A stretch of DNA of 64,000 nucleotides from Pegea sp. RAD2-039 (Eukaryota; Chordata; Thaliacea; Salpida; Salpidae), in the NCBI GenBank assembly GCA_034620365.1, contig JAQGEQ010000175.1, forward strand, positions 1,302,001 through 1,366,000, read 5' to 3'. The translations under genes were made by a program, and so were the position numbers. This document shows, piece after piece, positions 38,296 through 49,570 of this stretch (positions are counted from its first letter, which is position 1; every line of letters begins with the position of its first letter). Below the pieces are notes generated by a model. That model ran no database searches. It saw nothing but the letters and a program-made list of their open reading frames with translations, and was not told where the DNA came from.

Positions 38296-40389
38296 AATCC
38301 TGTTTAAAATACCATTTAGATTAGTATCAACCTAATTTATTGCAACTACAAGCTAGAAATAGCGAAGCACCTTGTATTGGCTAAAATTTCCTCAAAAATA
38401 ACAAACGCTGATAGCAACTAAATCATCAAGAAAACAAATCTTTTAGCTCGTTATAAACAAAAAAAAACAATTGTAATTAATTGTATTTTGAATTCTTATA
38501 TAGAAAATTAAACTCTGTCGCAATGTCTGCCTTAAATAAAATACATTTTATTGCTAGTAGACAATATATAAAAAGGTCGAAATTGTTTTCATTGGTGTTT
38601 ATACGAAATTTATTGATAAAAGGGGAAAACCAAAGTATGGCCTCTATTACCTACAATTAAAATCTTATTAGCTAAATTACCTTTTATGAGGTTGATGAGA
38701 AATTTGCAATTAAGATTGATGACATACCTTTTTTTAAATTTTTCCTCAATCTAAATAATGCTTTTTTTAAAAATTTGTAGAATGTTACTTTTAGCCAAAA
38801 GTTATAACTTTTTTTTAATTAAATAGTTCTAAAATAATAATCTATAGTATAGAATATATATTCACTTATAATTATAAAGATAATATAAAAAAATAATCAT
38901 ACTAAACAAACTATTAAATAGTCCTCAACAATTTTTAAGAACATTTAAAATTTTGTTTAATGAACTGCATCTATCGTAATAAATAAAAGTTAAAGGTATA
39001 AACTATTTTATTTTGAAAATGTAAACTTATTTATCAATTAGTAATTGTTTGTTTATTTAACGTTTTGCTGCAGATAGCAAATTATAAAAATCTTATAACA
39101 AACACAAAACGACAAAGAAATAATGAAAATATCTTTGTTATCATAGTTCAACATTGATATTTAATAAAAAAAATAAAAACTACAAAGATGTATATAAAAT
39201 AAAGTTATAAAAGCAATAAAATACAAATTAAGTAAAGAAAATGGCAGCATTATATTCAATTTCTTAACCAGATTAGTCAACTCATACTTTTTATAATTTG
39301 AAAGTATACGAGTTAAATGAGGGTCTATATAAGGTTACTGATTATTTTGCACTTAATATAGACCTTTGAAAAAATGTCCGCCGTCTAAAATATTTCTTTT
39401 TCAAACAATCTCAAAAATTTTTCTTACAGTCAAAAGTTAGAACTGTTTTTATTATACAAATTCAAAAAAATCTAAAGTATATATAGAAATATAACAGGAC
39501 AGAAAAGGCTAGGACTATTTAATAATCCCACTTCTAAAAACTCGTTTACTAACAAATTTAGACTAAAATTCTTTTTTTGATACAATATTCATAAATTTGT
39601 ATGCCGGTTAAAATTTTCAATTGACTAATTTAAGCAATATTTACCATAGTAGCTTCGGATTAATTATTAACGAATCGTCCTTATTGAAATAATCTTCCAT
39701 TACTGATAATAGCTGGATATCGACTATGTAAACACCGTACTGATTCTCTAAGGTAATGACCCTTTATCTATTTACTACAAAAATTAAATCAAAGGATACT
39801 CAGTTGATAAAATTTATAAGATCTTCTAGATAATCAGTTGACACAAAGCATATAATCATGTTTAACTTAGATACACTACACAACTTGCTGCATTTTTTTA
39901 AGTTTTTAGCAGGTTTCTCGCCCAATTTTTAGTCAACTTTTGTACTTCTTGCTATCTGCTAATAAAAATCTTTCTTTTTCATTTAAAAACTGCTGGTCTG
40001 TTTCGATGTAGAACATCAATACCTACTTGCCCATCTCTCCACTACCAGCCACTAATAGCTTCCCACTTTTGACTAGTTATAAATCTGAACAACATTTTAT
40101 TAATCAATTGAAATCAAATTACTTAATAATCTTACCCATTATACAAAGCTTTCTATTTTTAGTGATCTGATCATTGCTTACTGATTTAGAGACTGGTTTC
40201 TTCTTATATTTTATAATTTTCCTAGCTAAAAAGTTAATAAATCAAAATATTTCTTTAGAAAACTTGTTAATTAGTTTTTTTCCTAAAAAAATATTAAAAT
40301 ACAAAATCTAAAATTAATTGAAATTCACAAATAAGATAAATTTTATTGACAAGTTCAAATAGATTACTAGAAAATAATTGAAACTTGCT
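38296..40389. other. Non-coding interval with diverged internal repeats
   Basis: No recognisable coding. Stretches near 38745-38850 and 39385-39480 resemble each other around a shared core (CAAAAGTTA-AACT), suggesting an old duplicated repeat. Confidence 0.4.
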
Positions 40390-40396
40390 TTTAGTA

Positions 40397-41182
40397 TTTG
40401 AAATAGAGGCTTTTGAAGCTCAAGTACACTTTCTTGTAGGTGCCATTCTTGTTAAAAAATTAGGTCAACTAATAACTATAATCAGAAAATTCTGTAAAAA
40501 AAATATCAAAAGTTCTTAAGAAATGATTTATAAAACTTCATTTATATTCTCTATTTAGAATTTAAAACTGATAAAAATAAAACAATATTGCCAAGTTTAA
40601 GTCCTACAAGTATAAAAAGCATTAATAATTTATTTCTGCCTGGTCACCATCTACAATATAAATGATATGATTTGTGAAAAAGAAAATACCTGAAATTAAA
40701 AAGATCTCGATTTAGTAGAAAACTACTTTCTAAAAACACTTGTAATGCAAATAATGGAGCTTCTGGTAAAAAGGCCAAAAATGGTTTTAAAACCAAATGG
40801 AACTTTTAAATTTCTACTTTCAAAAATAACAAAACTTATATAACAGCAGTTACCTACAGAATCACTGGCTGAAATTTTACAAGAAAATTTATTTAAATTA
40901 AAATTGTTTTAAACTTTTAGTTAAAAATAAAGACAGTGATCTCGTGACAGCGAAAGAGCAATGTGGCTTTCTTCCGAAAACAGACGAAAAAGATCTACAT
41001 TCTAAAAGAAAAAAAAAGTAGAACAAATTAAAAAGTTAGATCAGACAGTTTTTTCTACTTTTAATACATTCCAAGCAGAAAATATGTCGGTATTCCAGGA
41101 TTCTCAAAATCACCCAAACCAACTGCACACTTATCCACGTCAAAGCTGTTTTGAAACATCTTTTGAAGATTCAGGAAAAGAG
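40397..41182 (+). other. Possible exons of an unrecognised gene
   Basis: Three open stretches have coding-like composition and splice-like edges. 40397-40498 reads FEIEAFEAQVHFLVGAILVK after a TTTTAG. 40695-40800 reads KRSRFSRKLLSKNTCNANNG. About 40920-41182, after ACTTTTAG, is open for 87 codons (DLVTAKEQCGFLPKTDEKDL, then KRKKKVEQIKKLDQTVFSTF) and ends at GAG|GTTAG. No family is recognised, and I could not join the pieces in one consistent phase with confidence. They may be decayed like the kinesin copy that follows on the same strand. Confidence 0.3.
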
Positions 41183-41578
41183 GTTAGAAAAACTAAAAAA
41201 AAAATATTAAAATCAAATAACTCAGCACTGCTCCACACAGATAAAATTGTTTGAAAATGTCGCAAATCTAGACAATAACTTTTGAAAATGTATAGATAGG
41301 TATTATTTTTTAACTTTTGTTGATTGATTCCACAATGAGTTTGCTTTAAACTGTATTTATGATTTCAGATTTTCTCTTAAATCAGCACATAAACAAACAC
41401 AAGGTTACTTTTGATCAAAAAAAGTATCGAAACAAATTATTACTGTGAAAATATTCTTTTTGTAATATATCTTTTCCTATATATAGTGAACATGTTAGCG
41501 ATTTAGTTACTATCTACGTGAGTGACGCTTTTCCTGAGACGAGAGATTTCAACTTTTTGTCATGTTTAGGTAATTATT

Positions 41579-42490
41579 ATGGTTGATAAAGATGATGTAA
41601 AAGTATATATTAGAACTCGGCCATTGAATCCGAGGTAAGTTCCTTTATTTTTATAATTTGATATCTTTTTTGATATTTTTAGCAGAAAAAAGGAGGTATT
41701 TTGGGAAGTTTCTGTTGATAGCATAACAACAAAGAGTGATGTAGCAAAACAAAAAGCTTATATTTTGGTAAGGTTTTCAACCTTGATTTGTAGCTAATTC
41801 TAATCCTGAGACTTTGTGAGATTATTATATAGTTTTTGAGCTACTACTTGAATAATAAATATAAAAGATAATATTTTTCATAAAAGTATAGGAATTTTAT
41901 AGTTTATAAATTTCATGAGAAATTATTTTATTATAAATAGATAAAAATTAGTTTTAATATGCTTTGACATTAATTTACTTTTTTAGATAAAGATTTTGAC
42001 GAAACATTTAGCACTAAGGAGCTTTTTGTTGAAACCACAACCTGTAATTAATAAGGCTATGCAAGGATTCAATGGTATTTGAATTTATTTTATCATTTTT
42101 GTAGTTGTGATTAATATATTTATCATTATTTTATTGTTTTAAAAAAGTTTTAAACTAAGGAATGTGTTTAATGAATTTATGAATCAGATTTATATTCTAA
42201 TTTGTCTTATTGTAGAAACTATTTTTGCATATGGACGGACTTCATCTGGAAAAACTTTCACCATTTTAGGAACTGAAAATTCGCCTGGTATTATTCCATG
42301 ATCAGTAAAGCATATTTTTGATTATATCAAAGAGGTCTGATATTTCTTTTACTCAATCTATATGAGCTTTAAACTGATGTTAAAATTATTAGACTCCTAA
42401 CCGTGAATATCGTCTAAAAGTTTTTTTATCTTGAGATCTACAATGACAATCCTAGAGAATTATTGAACTCTGAAATTATGAAAAAACGTA
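41579..42490 (+). pseudogene. Kinesin-7 (CENP-E-like) motor domain pseudogene with introns
   Basis: Five exon remnants: 41579-41634 (MVDKDDVKVYIRTRPLNPR), 41683-41767, 41987-42074, 42216-42334 and from 42393. They align in order with the N-terminal half of a kinesin-7 motor: VKVYIRTRPLN, INKAMQGFN, IFAYGRTSSGKTFTILGT (the P-loop, with GRTSSGKT for GQTSSGKT), NSPGIIP, TPNREYRLKVF, LEIYNDNPRELLN. Exon 3 has a one-base shift before the INKAMQGFN block, exon 4 has a TGA in place of a usually basic residue after GIIP, and exon 5 has a further shift after KVF. The rest of the motor, the neck and the stalk are absent. Intron positions with GT-AG borders are kept, so it arose by DNA-level duplication and not by retrocopying. 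Confidence 0.82.
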
Positions 42491-42944
42491 AGAAGTTGTT
42501 TGTGGTTGAAGAAAATATTTGTTGGATCTTCTTTTTACATTTCATTTGACAACTGATAGCACTATTCGAGTTGGTCCTACCAGCCACTGACTGCTTCCAG
42601 TTTTTAAATCTTTTTTCTTTTTTTTTCACTTGCAATTTTTTTCGAATTTTTTGTGAATCTAAAAACAACCGATTTACCACAATCACCTCAATGGTGTTCT
42701 CAAAGCGATCTCGTGCAAATACGATGAACAAGTAAACAAGAACCAACCGCTAAAAAGGTTTATAGAATTCACATGTAGAATTCCACATTATGATAAAATC
42801 AAAGAGCTTAAATCATGTCAAACAACGAAAATTTTAAGCCGAAAAATTTAATAAAAAATTGATAAATTTATTGAACTGTTTATTATTTTAAAGAATTTGT
42901 TTATACAAATCTGCCACCAAATTAAGTCTTATGACTTGGTTCTC
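42491..42944. other. Non-coding interval after the kinesin pseudogene
   Basis: A 102-codon minus-strand frame at 42438-42746 is Lys-rich with no motif and overlaps the kinesin remnant, so I take it as chance. Nothing else is seen. Confidence 0.4.
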
Positions 42945-43885
42945 TGAGAGTAGTATTCTATTTACAAGTACAGTAATGGTACAAGTAGTTCCTCTAGAGT
43001 AAGGAAAGTAGTTTATTATGTTGGCACCGAAATATTTGCATATTGAGTAAAAGAACAACGCAAAATATAAAAATCAAAATATCTGATAAGAATAATCCAT
43101 CTATAAATGAATCTCTGATTATGATATCTGAGGTTGCTGCCGTGACACTCTTAAATTCAGTTCTTGTTTAGACGTATCAAAGTGCATCGAAAGTCTTCTA
43201 TAGATGAACTTGATTTCTTTGTGGGTAGTATTCTATTTGAATACACATGGACGACAGAGCTATTACATATACACAAAAAATGGAATCTTTAAAAACGAGA
43301 TCTGGTACTGATAACGTAGTCCAAAGACTCAGTAATGGTACAGCAAGTAGTTCCTTTAGAGTAAAGAAAGTAGTTTAATATGTTGGCACCGAAATATTTA
43401 CATATTGGGTAAAAGAACAACGCAAAATATAAAAATATTTGATGAGGATAATCCATCTATACATGAATCTCTGATCATGATATCTTTGTGTTGTTGCCGT
43501 GACACTCTTAAAATCAGTTCTTGATCAGACGTACCAAAATGCAATGAAAGTCTTCTATAGATGAATTTGGTTTCTCTGTGGGTAGTATTCTATTTGAACA
43601 CAACGACTCAAGCTATTACATGTACACAAAAAATGGAATCTTTAAAAACGAGATCTGGTACTGATAACGTAGTCCCAAGACTCAGTAATGGTACAGCAAG
43701 TAGTTCCTTTAGAGTAAAGAAAGTAGTTTATTATGTTGGCACCGAAATATTTACATATTGAGTAAAAGAACAACGCAAAATACAAAAATCAAAATATCTG
43801 ATGAGGATAATCCATCTATAAATGAATCTCTGATTATGATATCTTTGTGTTGTTGCCGTGACAGTCTTAAAATCAGTTAAATATC
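42945..43885 (-). repeat. Tandem repeat of a gypsy gag segment, about 2.6 units
   Basis: Units near 42945-43190 (partial), 43190-43545 and 43545-43885, with a period of about 355 bases, are very similar. Each carries the blocks TGGAATCTTTAAAAACGAGA, ACTCAGTAATGGTACA, TTATGTTGGCACCGAAATAT and CATCTATAAATGAATCTCTG. On the minus strand the last block encodes the gag motif RDSFIDGLSSS. The same segment occurs once at 34690-34940 and once at 48620-48990. The tandem arrangement is not part of a normal element and points to local duplication by unequal exchange. Confidence 0.85.
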
Positions 43886-43944
43886 AGCACCCAATCACTA
43901 GTTGACCAGATTGCTAACCACTATCTTCTACATCATTTAACCAG

Positions 43945-44342
43945 CTTCTATTTGTAGAAACCATTATTAGAACAGCCGCAATTATCAGAAAAGTCGGATA
44001 AACTCAAATAAGTCAAATTATCTGATGAAGAACTTCTTGCTTAAGTGAGTAAGCGCGTTTGTCTTGATGACGTCATATACGCGATTAGTCTGTGGCATTG
44101 ATTATTCACTTCTTTTCAATAAGAATTATTGTGAGTGTGGGGAACCCTTAGGCCCGTTACACTCATTTTGACTAGATTGGGCAAGGGTATGTCCGATCCA
44201 CGTGACCAAGTGTCCACTACTAGCAGGTTCTGACCTTCTTATCGGTTTATGGAGCATGTGGTCATGTGTACTTATCAGAAGAAGTCGTTACTAGCAAACA
44301 AGTGGCTATCAAGCAAATGAATTTATATCAAACTCGATAATT
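43945..44342 (+). pseudogene. Fragment of a p21-activated kinase (PAK) gene
   Basis: The frame at about 43960-44044 reads KPLLEQPQLSEKSDKLK-stop-VKLSDEELLA, matching the linker just before a PAK kinase domain. After GT-AG borders (GTGAGT at 44045 to AATAAG at 44123), it continues IVSVGNP-stop, YTHFD-stop-IGQG and then, shifted, GACGHVYLSEEVVTSKQVAI followed by KQMNLYQT. These are the PAK glycine loop and the catalytic Lys motif (A-I-K-Q-M-N-L). Three or more stops and a frameshift rule out function. Similarity ends abruptly near 44342, where gypsy sequence on the other strand begins. The kept intron shows it was not a retrocopy. Confidence 0.8.
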
Positions 44343-44344
44343 TG

Positions 44345-45340
44345 GCCATAATCATAAAAAAAGCTTGCCCAACATGGCCACATTAGCGAGGATGCACTGT
44401 ACCACTTGCTGAATGCCAACTTTGTGGTCATGATTTGACCGACTTTGGGTCGATAGGCAGCTTGTCGAGTTTAAACATTTTATCTATTTTCTTTATAAAA
44501 AAAAACGTTGTTACAGTAAAAAAATAAATATAATTATTCAAATAGAATCTTATATAAATCTATAAGAATTTGTAAGAAGCTGAAGATCCATTAGAAGTTT
44601 TATACGCTTTGGATCAGGCTTTATTTGATCTCTTCCTGATCTTTATTTTTTAATAACTTCAAATAAAAACCTTTTTAACTCTATATACTGCAATTTGTTA
44701 AAGATCATTTTTGTGTCTCTGACACGCTTAAGAACTGTGAGCGGCTCCAGATTTTATACAATTCTGACAGCTCTCTATGAACTGATACACTTCTGGGGCT
44801 GCACATTTCACAAGCGCAGACCATTTTTTGCATCATTTCCATTCAGCTGAAACTAGTTTAAGAAATCAGGTGAGTGTTCTTCCAGTGACGCCATTCCATA
44901 GCTTCTGACGGACTATCTCGGCTTACTGACGTCTTTCTTGGCTTAAATAGTCGATCCATTTCTTTATGAAAACCTTGTTACAGTAAATAAATAATATGGT
45001 TATTGAAACAGATTTTCATCCAAATCCATATTAAGTATAGCAAATAGAAACTATCTAAATGATTGCTATCTCTAACTGCGTTAAGCTCCTTAAACGCCCA
45101 AACTACTGACAACTGTCCAAAAAATAATTTCGATTTATTTGAACAAATTATAATAAAAATAATTCTTTATATAATGCTAAGACGACTAACAACAATATGT
45201 ACACTACCGAAGCAAGCTACCTACAAGACATCTTGTCATCGAATGACAACCGTTCAAACCATAATGACGTTTCACACATTTACGTCAGCGGCAAAATACT
45301 TTGATATATTACAAAACATTACAAAAAATTAATTTTTTTA
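44345..45340 (-). mobile_element. Two stacked Ty3/gypsy LTR-gag remnants
   Basis: Read on the minus strand. An LTR-like block at 45340-44976 ends in CTGTAACA; 16 bases on is ATG (44957-44959) followed by MDRLFKPRKTSVSRDSPSEA, EWRHWKN and, after gaps, KCAAPEVYQFIESC, which is a gypsy gag N-terminus. A second LTR-like block ends at 44509 with the same CTGTAACA, followed 30 bases on by an ATG (44476-44478) and MFKLDKLPIDPKSVKS, a second, more decayed gag start that stops at the PAK fragment. No pol is present. The block at 45060-45340 is related to 33780-34040 and 49400-49560. Confidence 0.7.
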
Positions 45341-47819
45341 GCAACGAAAATATGAAATCGAGGTCGTTTGTATAAATTATACAAAATTATATAAATTTAT
45401 AAATGAGTTATCTATTAATAATTAAGACTGGCTGATTAGATAAAATAGATACTAAACAATTCTTCACACATAATAAAAACTTGCAATCCAGTGATGTACT
45501 TATTTTTATTTCCTGATGTTTATTTATTTATTCAACGCAAAGCTGCAAATTGCAAATCATTAGCTCCTAAAACGAACCTTAACGCGTACTTAAAAGGCTT
45601 ATTATTTTTCAAACAACAAAATAGTTTAAAGACATACGTTCTTTGAAGCTGTATTATTCAGAGCAGTTTCCTTTTTTTAAAGATTTAATCAAAATTACAA
45701 CTATCAGGTAAATAGGTTATTTTTCTGCTAAGAAACCTCAGAAAAATGACTTAAAACTATTTTTTCGTTTATTTTTTTTCGGAAAAGTGTTAACGTTGAT
45801 AAATTTCAACCAAGGAAAGTGCAGTTACTGTAGTATTGCATTAAAAGAAAATGCAGCAATCAGCAAATACCCACAAAGTAGAAATTTTTGTCAACATGTT
45901 GATGCAGTAACTACAAACACTTTGAGATAACATCATTTAGCATTTACAGTTATTAAAATTACTGTTATGCTATTTCATTGTGTCTAAGCAAATATACATT
46001 AATACACTCATTATAAAATGCTTTCACTTTTTGTGAAAGTTTAGTATAAAACAACTCTAGCTTTTATTTTATTGACTTGTGTTTAAATTTCTATGTGGTT
46101 ATTTTTCCAGTGTATATTTGAAAAAAAGTTTTTGGTATACAAGAGCAGAATAAATAAATTCACTTTTTTTAGGTTTGTATCTGAAATAAATCGATGAAAA
46201 ATTAACCTTTCACGAAATGCGTAATCTAATTTACTTCACATTAATCGTTTTGTTCATTGTACAAAGCATACCATCTTAAATAGAAATATATCTTCATCCA
46301 ATTTAGTTGTGATTTTGAAATATTGAGTTTTACCGATAAACTAATAGCATTAAATTAGTTTTTGCTATCGTTTTAAAAAAATTGCTTTTATATAACAACT
46401 AAAATTCAGATTTAAAATAGGAAATTTGTAATAAAAAAGTTCATAATTAATGTTTAATAAATGCAATTTTGGTATAAGAGTAATTTGAAGGAAAAAAACT
46501 TGGTTAAAAAAACTTCTTTACATTTAAACTTTATAGTAATTGATATAATACCAAATTAAGTCCTTAAATTATTTATTGATTTAAAGTATACTTTGAAACT
46601 TAGAATACTTATTTAAAAAAGATGTTAGCTTAAAATTAAATTTTCTCTTTATTTTTAATAAAGTAATCACTGGTTTGCGAAAAAAATAATTAAAAAAGTC
46701 TTAAAAAAAACAAACATATAATTGAAATTTATTTCTTTAAATGGTTTTAAATGGCCGTTATTCTCCAGATAAATTAAAATATTATATCTACCAATAAATA
46801 GAAGCTGAATTTAATTAGTTAGTTTTTAGTTAAAATGTTTAAAAAAATATTTATTCGAGAATTTTTTCTTTTACTTTGTCTTCAATTCAATAGCTAGTAT
46901 ATAAATAATTTAAATTTTAAAATGTTTCAGTTGATGATATTAGCTCTTCAAGAAGAAAATCCAAATATAATAGAAAATAATTAAACCTTTTTGGTCATAA
47001 ATCAATAAAAGGTCACCTTATATTTTCAAAGCCTTTTACTGCAACCAGTCAAAAACAAATTATTTAGATTTGCCAACTACAGTTTTGTTGCTTATTAAAA
47101 GTCTGATAGTAAATCTTTCTGTAGTACTTTTGCAATCAAAAATCGATTTTTTATTTATTTCACATCGAAAAGAATAATGGTTGCTTTATTGGTTAAAGAT
47201 TAAATTATAGTATATGTTATCAGTATAATTACACATTTATATAGTAATATAAAAATATACTAACAATACTAGTAGCTTTTTAGGTGTTTATAATTTTGTA
47301 TAATGAAACGTTAGAATCAAATATTTTCTCACCATCAATCATAATAGCTTATAAAGAAATAATATTGAAATTTGTGTTTAATAGTAGACTGTTAAGACTG
47401 GTTTTAGTAACTCTAACTTATAGATATTATGTAGCTTGAATCAAAATATAAATTGATTCTGAATTTTACTAAAATGAATCAAAATCATTAGTTACAAAAA
47501 TGTCTAACAGCTAAAACTTAAATTTTGATTAAGTGGTTTATTGAAAACATACTTGCAGTTGATTGGAAATTAAAACGGGGTGTCAAGTTAGAAAATAAAT
47601 CTTATTGATAATAGTTTAACAACTCTTAAAATTACGGAATTGATTTACTTATTATTCATTATAACTCTTTCTAATTTGATTCATTTCTTCAATTGATTTT
47701 TTATTGATTATAATAAAACTACAAATTTATAAAAGTTTAAATCTTCTCTTAAACATCTTCTAAAAACGTTTACTTAATCAACAAGATCATCAAATTTTAA
47801 AATAAAGATATCTACATAA
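45341..47819. other. Non-coding, A+T-rich interval
   Basis: I see no supported coding, RNA gene or clear repeat in these 2.5 kb. Confidence 0.45.
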
Positions 47820-49570
47820 AGGTTAGAAAGCAAAAATATTTCGTGTCTAACATTTTGTTTAAGATAAATTTAAAATATGTCAAATTATTGACAACTTATA
47901 AAGATACAATAATCTCTTTTGTTATAGATTATGAACAAGTTAAAAGTATTTTCTTTTCGATTCATGATTCTATCAGATTTTCAAACTATTTTCCTTTCAA
48001 ATATAATCTTACAAAAGTAGTCTTATTGGATAAATCAGTTTTTCTTATAAAGTAGTAAAACACAAATTTATCTATTTTCTAACTTTGTTATAGAAATTTA
48101 TAACTTCATTCTATATATCAGCAGGCATGCGTTACCATTAGCAATAATTATGTTGATTTAAACAACAAAATAAAGATGTTCTTTTCAGATATCATTCTAC
48201 AAGCAGCGAAGAATTGCCGCAATGGAAATGTTTTAATGAATAATTTTAAAGCACTCTGATACCTATCACAATTTACAATCAGTACTAGCATAAGCCTCAA
48301 AGTATGTTATCAATCGTATACAAAGTAATTCTAGATTGTATACATAAATAAACACAAGTTCGTTTTCATAAATTTGAAAAGAATTTTATTATGAGCAGTT
48401 TTTACTGTAAATGACGTAATTTACTTTTACCTATGGAGAAATTACAAGTATGTTCAGTTGTATTTGCACATGACTGTATAACGCTGTGTTTACTCTTCCC
48501 ACTAAATTCCAAAGTAGGTGATGTAATTTTGTGTCAAATTTGAACTTAAATTCGAGTTTGCCTATATAGATAGTTTGTTAGTATGCAAATCATTCTATAT
48601 AAAAAATCAATTCTTGTTTAGACGTACCAAAGTGCATCGAAAGTCTTCTATAGATGAATTTGATTTCTCTGTGGGTAGCATTCTATTTGAATACAGAACG
48701 ACTAGAGTTATGAAATATACTCAAAAAAAATGGAATCTTTAAAATCGAAGTCGGGTACTGATAACGTAGTCCCAAGACTCAGTAATGGTACAGCAAGTGG
48801 TTCCTCTAGAGTAAGGAAAGTAGATGAGTATGTTGGCACAGAAATATTTGCATATTGAGTAAAAGAACAACGCAAAATATCTGATGAGGATAATCCATCT
48901 ATAAATGAATCTCTGATTATGATATCTTTGTGTTGTTGCCTTGACAATCTTAAATTCAGTTCTTGGTCAGACGTACCAAAGTGCATCGAAAGTTTTCCAT
49001 AGATTGACCAACCATCTGCTTCTTTTTGTTGTATATGATGCGCAAGAATTTATTTGGTTTCTATAAATACAACTGTTTCAGCTTTTTCATAAGTCTGACA
49101 GTTCTCAAAGTCTGGGTACACATCTTCGGCCGTGCTGTTAACAAGCAGTGCCAATTTTCTCTGTCTGTCAAATTCGATCCAGACTCTTCCATGTAATTGG
49201 TAAAAGTTTTCTTCTAGTAACGCCACTTGCTTGATGCCGACGGACTATTTGGTTCTTTAGACAACACTCAAGGTTTCAGCAATGTATCCATATAAAAAAA
49301 CTTTGTTACAGTAAAAACTAGTATACTTGTTCAAATAGAACCTTATTCAAATCTAAACAATTCGCCTAAGAAATAAATTGTTTTAAAAATGACTCTTTAT
49401 ATAGAGCTTTATTTAAATAAATAAGGAGACTTACTCAGAGATAAGTACATTAATGATGTTCACTATCTACCAATTTGCCTGTGACCGAATGCCAGTCGTT
49501 CACATCATAGTTATATTAAACACATTTATGTTAGCAGTAAAATATTTGATTGCTTTATATTTCAAATGCA
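47820..49570 (-). mobile_element. Internally deleted Ty3/gypsy element, copy B
   Basis: On the minus strand: LTR-like block 49570-49304 ending CTGTAACA, 12 bases to an ATG (49289-49291) starting MDTLLKP, then gag pieces RKLALLVNSTAEDVYPDFEN and, at 48950-48890, HKDIIIRDSFIDGLSSSDIL, then 48410-47820, which matches 34580-34140 of copy A. Several stops and frameshifts interrupt gag. As in copy A, sequence after gag is a shared non-coding block with no pol, so both copies likely descend from one deleted parent. The LTR at the low-coordinate end is not seen. Confidence 0.7.

Noticed and set aside
42438-42746. 102-codon minus-strand open frame
   Set aside because: Lys-rich without motif and overlapping the kinesin pseudogene on the other strand.
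43561-43761. Plus-strand frame starting MESLKTRSGTDN
   Set aside because: It lies opposite the gag remnant; the recognisable capsid motif is on the minus strand, and the frame is broken differently in each repeat copy.
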